Assembly (NCBI RefSeq): GCF_004526345.1
Contig: NZ_CP038213.1
Span: 1 to 64,000, forward strand
Length of the DNA: 64,000 nt
Source of the DNA: Ornithinimicrobium flavum
Lineage (GTDB): Bacteria; Actinomycetota; Actinomycetes; Actinomycetales; Dermatophilaceae
Direction of reading: 5' to 3'
Of the stretch, positions 62,509 to 64,000 are shown piece after piece. A model generated the notes under the pieces. It was not told the DNA's origin. It searched no databases and saw nothing but the letters and a program-made list of their open reading frames with translations. Both the position numbers and the translations under genes were made by a program. Within the stretch, counting starts at the first letter, position 1; each line of letters begins with the position of its first letter.

Positions 62509-63809
62509 GGCGACCCGGTCGCCGGCTCCCCGCCCAGCCCGGACTCGCCGGACCGGTCCGGCTCACCGTCCCGGGCCGGCTCCCCAGCCAGCCCCGGCTC
62601 GCCACCCAGCTCCAGCTCCAGCCCGCGCAGGGTGTACCCCTCGATGAGGTCGTCCCAGCCCACCTCGGGCTCCCGGACGATCCGGGGCGCGTGCGCCAGG
62701 AGCCGGGTGAGCAGCACGTCGGACTCCAGGATCGCCAGCGGCTGACCGGGGCACTTGTGCGCCCCGTCGCCGAAGCTCAGGCCTGCGGCGTTGACCCCGC
62801 GCGGCAGCTCGCGGCCGGGGCAGAGGTCGAGGCCGTCCTCACCCGCCACGTGCGGGTCGGCGTTGGCGGGGCGGATGCACAGGTCCACGAGGTCGCCCTC
62901 GTCGATCGTCCACGACTGCGGGCCGTCGGTGATCTCGATCGGCTCCACGGCCCGCCGGTAGAGGTGCCCCACGACGGGTTCGAGGCGGATGATCTCGTGC
63001 AGGATGGCGAAGCGCTCCTCCTGGCCGGCGACGATGTAGCGCTCGCGCAGCGGCTCGTCCTGCAGCAGGTGCCAGGCCGCCATGGTCACGAACTCGCGGG
63101 TCGTCACCATGCCGGCCGTCCCGTAGGTCACACACTCCACGAGGATGTCGACGTCGGTGTAGCCCTCGGCGAGAAGGTGGCTGATGATGTCCTCGCGCGG
63201 GGTGCGCCGGCGCTCGCGGATGGCCGGGCGGACGTCGGCGAGGTAGAAGCGTCCCACCGGCAGGAGCCCGTTGACGGCGGCCTGCGCCCACTGCCGGCCG
63301 GTGCGCCCCAGGTCGCGCCGGGTGATGTCGAAGGGCGGCTGGCGGAAGAAGCTGACGAGACGCTTGGACATCCTCGGCACCGGGGAGGCGGTGAGCCCGA
63401 CGACCTCCGCGGTCACCTCCACGGTGTAGAGCAGCGCCAGCTCGTCGAGCGCGAACCGGTCCCGCCCCCGCACCTGCGCGATCAGCCGCTCCGCGCACTC
63501 CTCCATCCGGGGGACGTAGCGGGCCACGACGACGGGGGCGAAGAACCGCGCCACCTTGCTGCGCTGCTCGTCGTGCAGCGGCCCGTCGGAGACGAGGATC
63601 GGGTGGTGCTTGAGACGTCCCTTGGGGATCGCCTCCGCGGTGAAGCCGGCCTGCGTCGTCGCGTGCCGGGCCCGCAGCACCTGACGGGCGGTCTCCAGCG
63701 AGCGGATCCGCCACACCGTGCTCACGCCGCGGCTGCCGTCGGCCCCCTGCCGCTCGACCCGGGGAGCGGTCGGCTCACCCGGGCGCACGGCCCGTCGTCG
63801 GGAGGTCAT
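62505..63809 (-). CDS. Cytochrome P450
   Basis: A 434-aa P450 with ExxR in EIIRLEP and heme signature FGDGAHKCPGQPLA. The I-helix reads YGTAGMVTTREF, so the usual acid before Thr is Val, which may alter proton delivery. A GEP-rich tail (GGEPGLAGEPARDGEPD) closes the protein. It overlaps the SRPBCC start by 4 nt. FdxA (58241) could supply electrons. Confidence 0.9.
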   Translation of the reverse strand: MTSRRRAVRPGEPTAPRVERQGADGSRGVSTVWRIRSLETARQVLRARHATTQAGFTAEAIPKGRLKHHPILVSDGPLHDEQRSKVARFFAPVVVARYVPRMEECAERLIAQVRGRDRFALDELALLYTVEVTAEVVGLTASPVPRMSKRLVSFFRQPPFDITRRDLGRTGRQWAQAAVNGLLPVGRFYLADVRPAIRERRRTPREDIISHLLAEGYTDVDILVECVTYGTAGMVTTREFVTMAAWHLLQDEPLRERYIVAGQEERFAILHEIIRLEPVVGHLYRRAVEPIEITDGPQSWTIDEGDLVDLCIRPANADPHVAGEDGLDLCPGRELPRGVNAAGLSFGDGAHKCPGQPLAILESDVLLTRLLAHAPRIVREPEVGWDDLIEGYTLRGLELELGGEPGLAGEPARDGEPDRSGESGLGGEPATGSP

Positions 63810-64000
63810 CGCCGCCCGGGGACCGGGAGCCGTCGCACCACCGCGCCGGCTGCACGACCAGCCCGGGTGAGGGCGGCTCCCGCCGCCGCTCCGGCCCCGG
63901 AGAGGTCGGGGCGGCGCTTGAGCACACCCTGCAGGGGCACGGTCCAGATGTCCTCGCCGCGCACGCCCCAGCCCTGCAGCAGGTGGTTGGCGGCGAGCAC
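63806..64000 (-). CDS. C-terminal fragment, possible FAD-dependent oxidoreductase
   Basis: The gene runs out of the window at 64000. The visible 64 residues (LAANHLLQGWGVRGEDIWTV, then PLQGVLKRRPDLSGAG) resemble the end of a flavoprotein oxidoreductase, at low confidence. Its stop overlaps the P450 ATG by 4 nt, so it heads or belongs to the same operon. Confidence 0.45.
   Translation of the reverse strand: MLAANHLLQGWGVRGEDIWTVPLQGVLKRRPDLSGAGAAAGAALTRAGRAAGAVVRRLPVPGRR

Overview
The window is the replication-origin region of a high-GC actinobacterium. The gene order dnaA - oriC - dnaN - gnd - recF - DUF721 - gyrB - gyrA - DUF3566 - tRNA-Ile - DLW-39 - tRNA-Ala, and the later block crgA / DUF881 / pknB - pbpA - ftsW - pstP - fhaB - fhaA - tRNA-Leu, are the usual actinobacterial landmarks. 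The protein flavour and short intergenic spaces suggest Micrococcales, perhaps near Ornithinimicrobium or Serinicoccus. That placement is inference from memory of the families, not a search.

Layout. 1-12021: replication and topoisomerase genes with a DnaA-box-bearing oriC (1423-1966). 12124-14148: an ABC exporter operon with a small HTH gene. 14290-14732: tRNA-Ile, a 43-aa DLW-39 gene and tRNA-Ala. 14870-18773: an accessory patch with a Fic protein, a hipBA toxin-antitoxin pair behind a phased operator array, and a broken SDR. 19074-22096: small regulators and orphans. 22166-25548: a three-gene ATP-grasp / S51-like / esterase operon, preceded by a duplicated 61-bp dyad. 25853-29925: an OatA-like acyltransferase and an Ala-rich anchored protein. 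30062-40879: cyclophilin, rhomboid, crgA and the Ser/Thr kinase - cell-wall operon. 40981-51333: scattered metabolic and regulatory genes with divergent repressor/operator pairs. 51368-57039: two glycosyltransferases, an Idi-GGPP synthase fusion and a lycopene cyclase, which look like part of a glycosylated-carotenoid pathway (crtB and crtI are not in the window). 57081-59478: membrane protein, SufR-like regulator, 7Fe ferredoxin and a DsbA-fold protein. 59499-64000: a tightly overlapping minus-strand operon with a PIG-L/methyltransferase fusion, an acyl-CoA dehydrogenase-like protein, an SRPBCC protein, a P450 and a truncated upstream gene.

The sequence carries many single-base indels in G/C runs (about 23, 18453, 23855, 36242, 47662, 47748, 55072, 60603, 62218 and 62311-62335). 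Two of them hit dnaA and ftsW, which should be essential, so most are probably sequencing or assembly errors rather than true pseudogenes. I annotate the affected genes across the shift and say where it lies.

The best candidates for something undescribed are the Idi-GGPPS fusion, the ATP-grasp/S51-like/esterase operon with its dyad repeats, the four 26-bp-phased hip operators, a second DnaA-box cluster at 31526-31589, a dispersed 22-bp tandem repeat family, and the P450/SRPBCC/ACAD/PIG-L operon.
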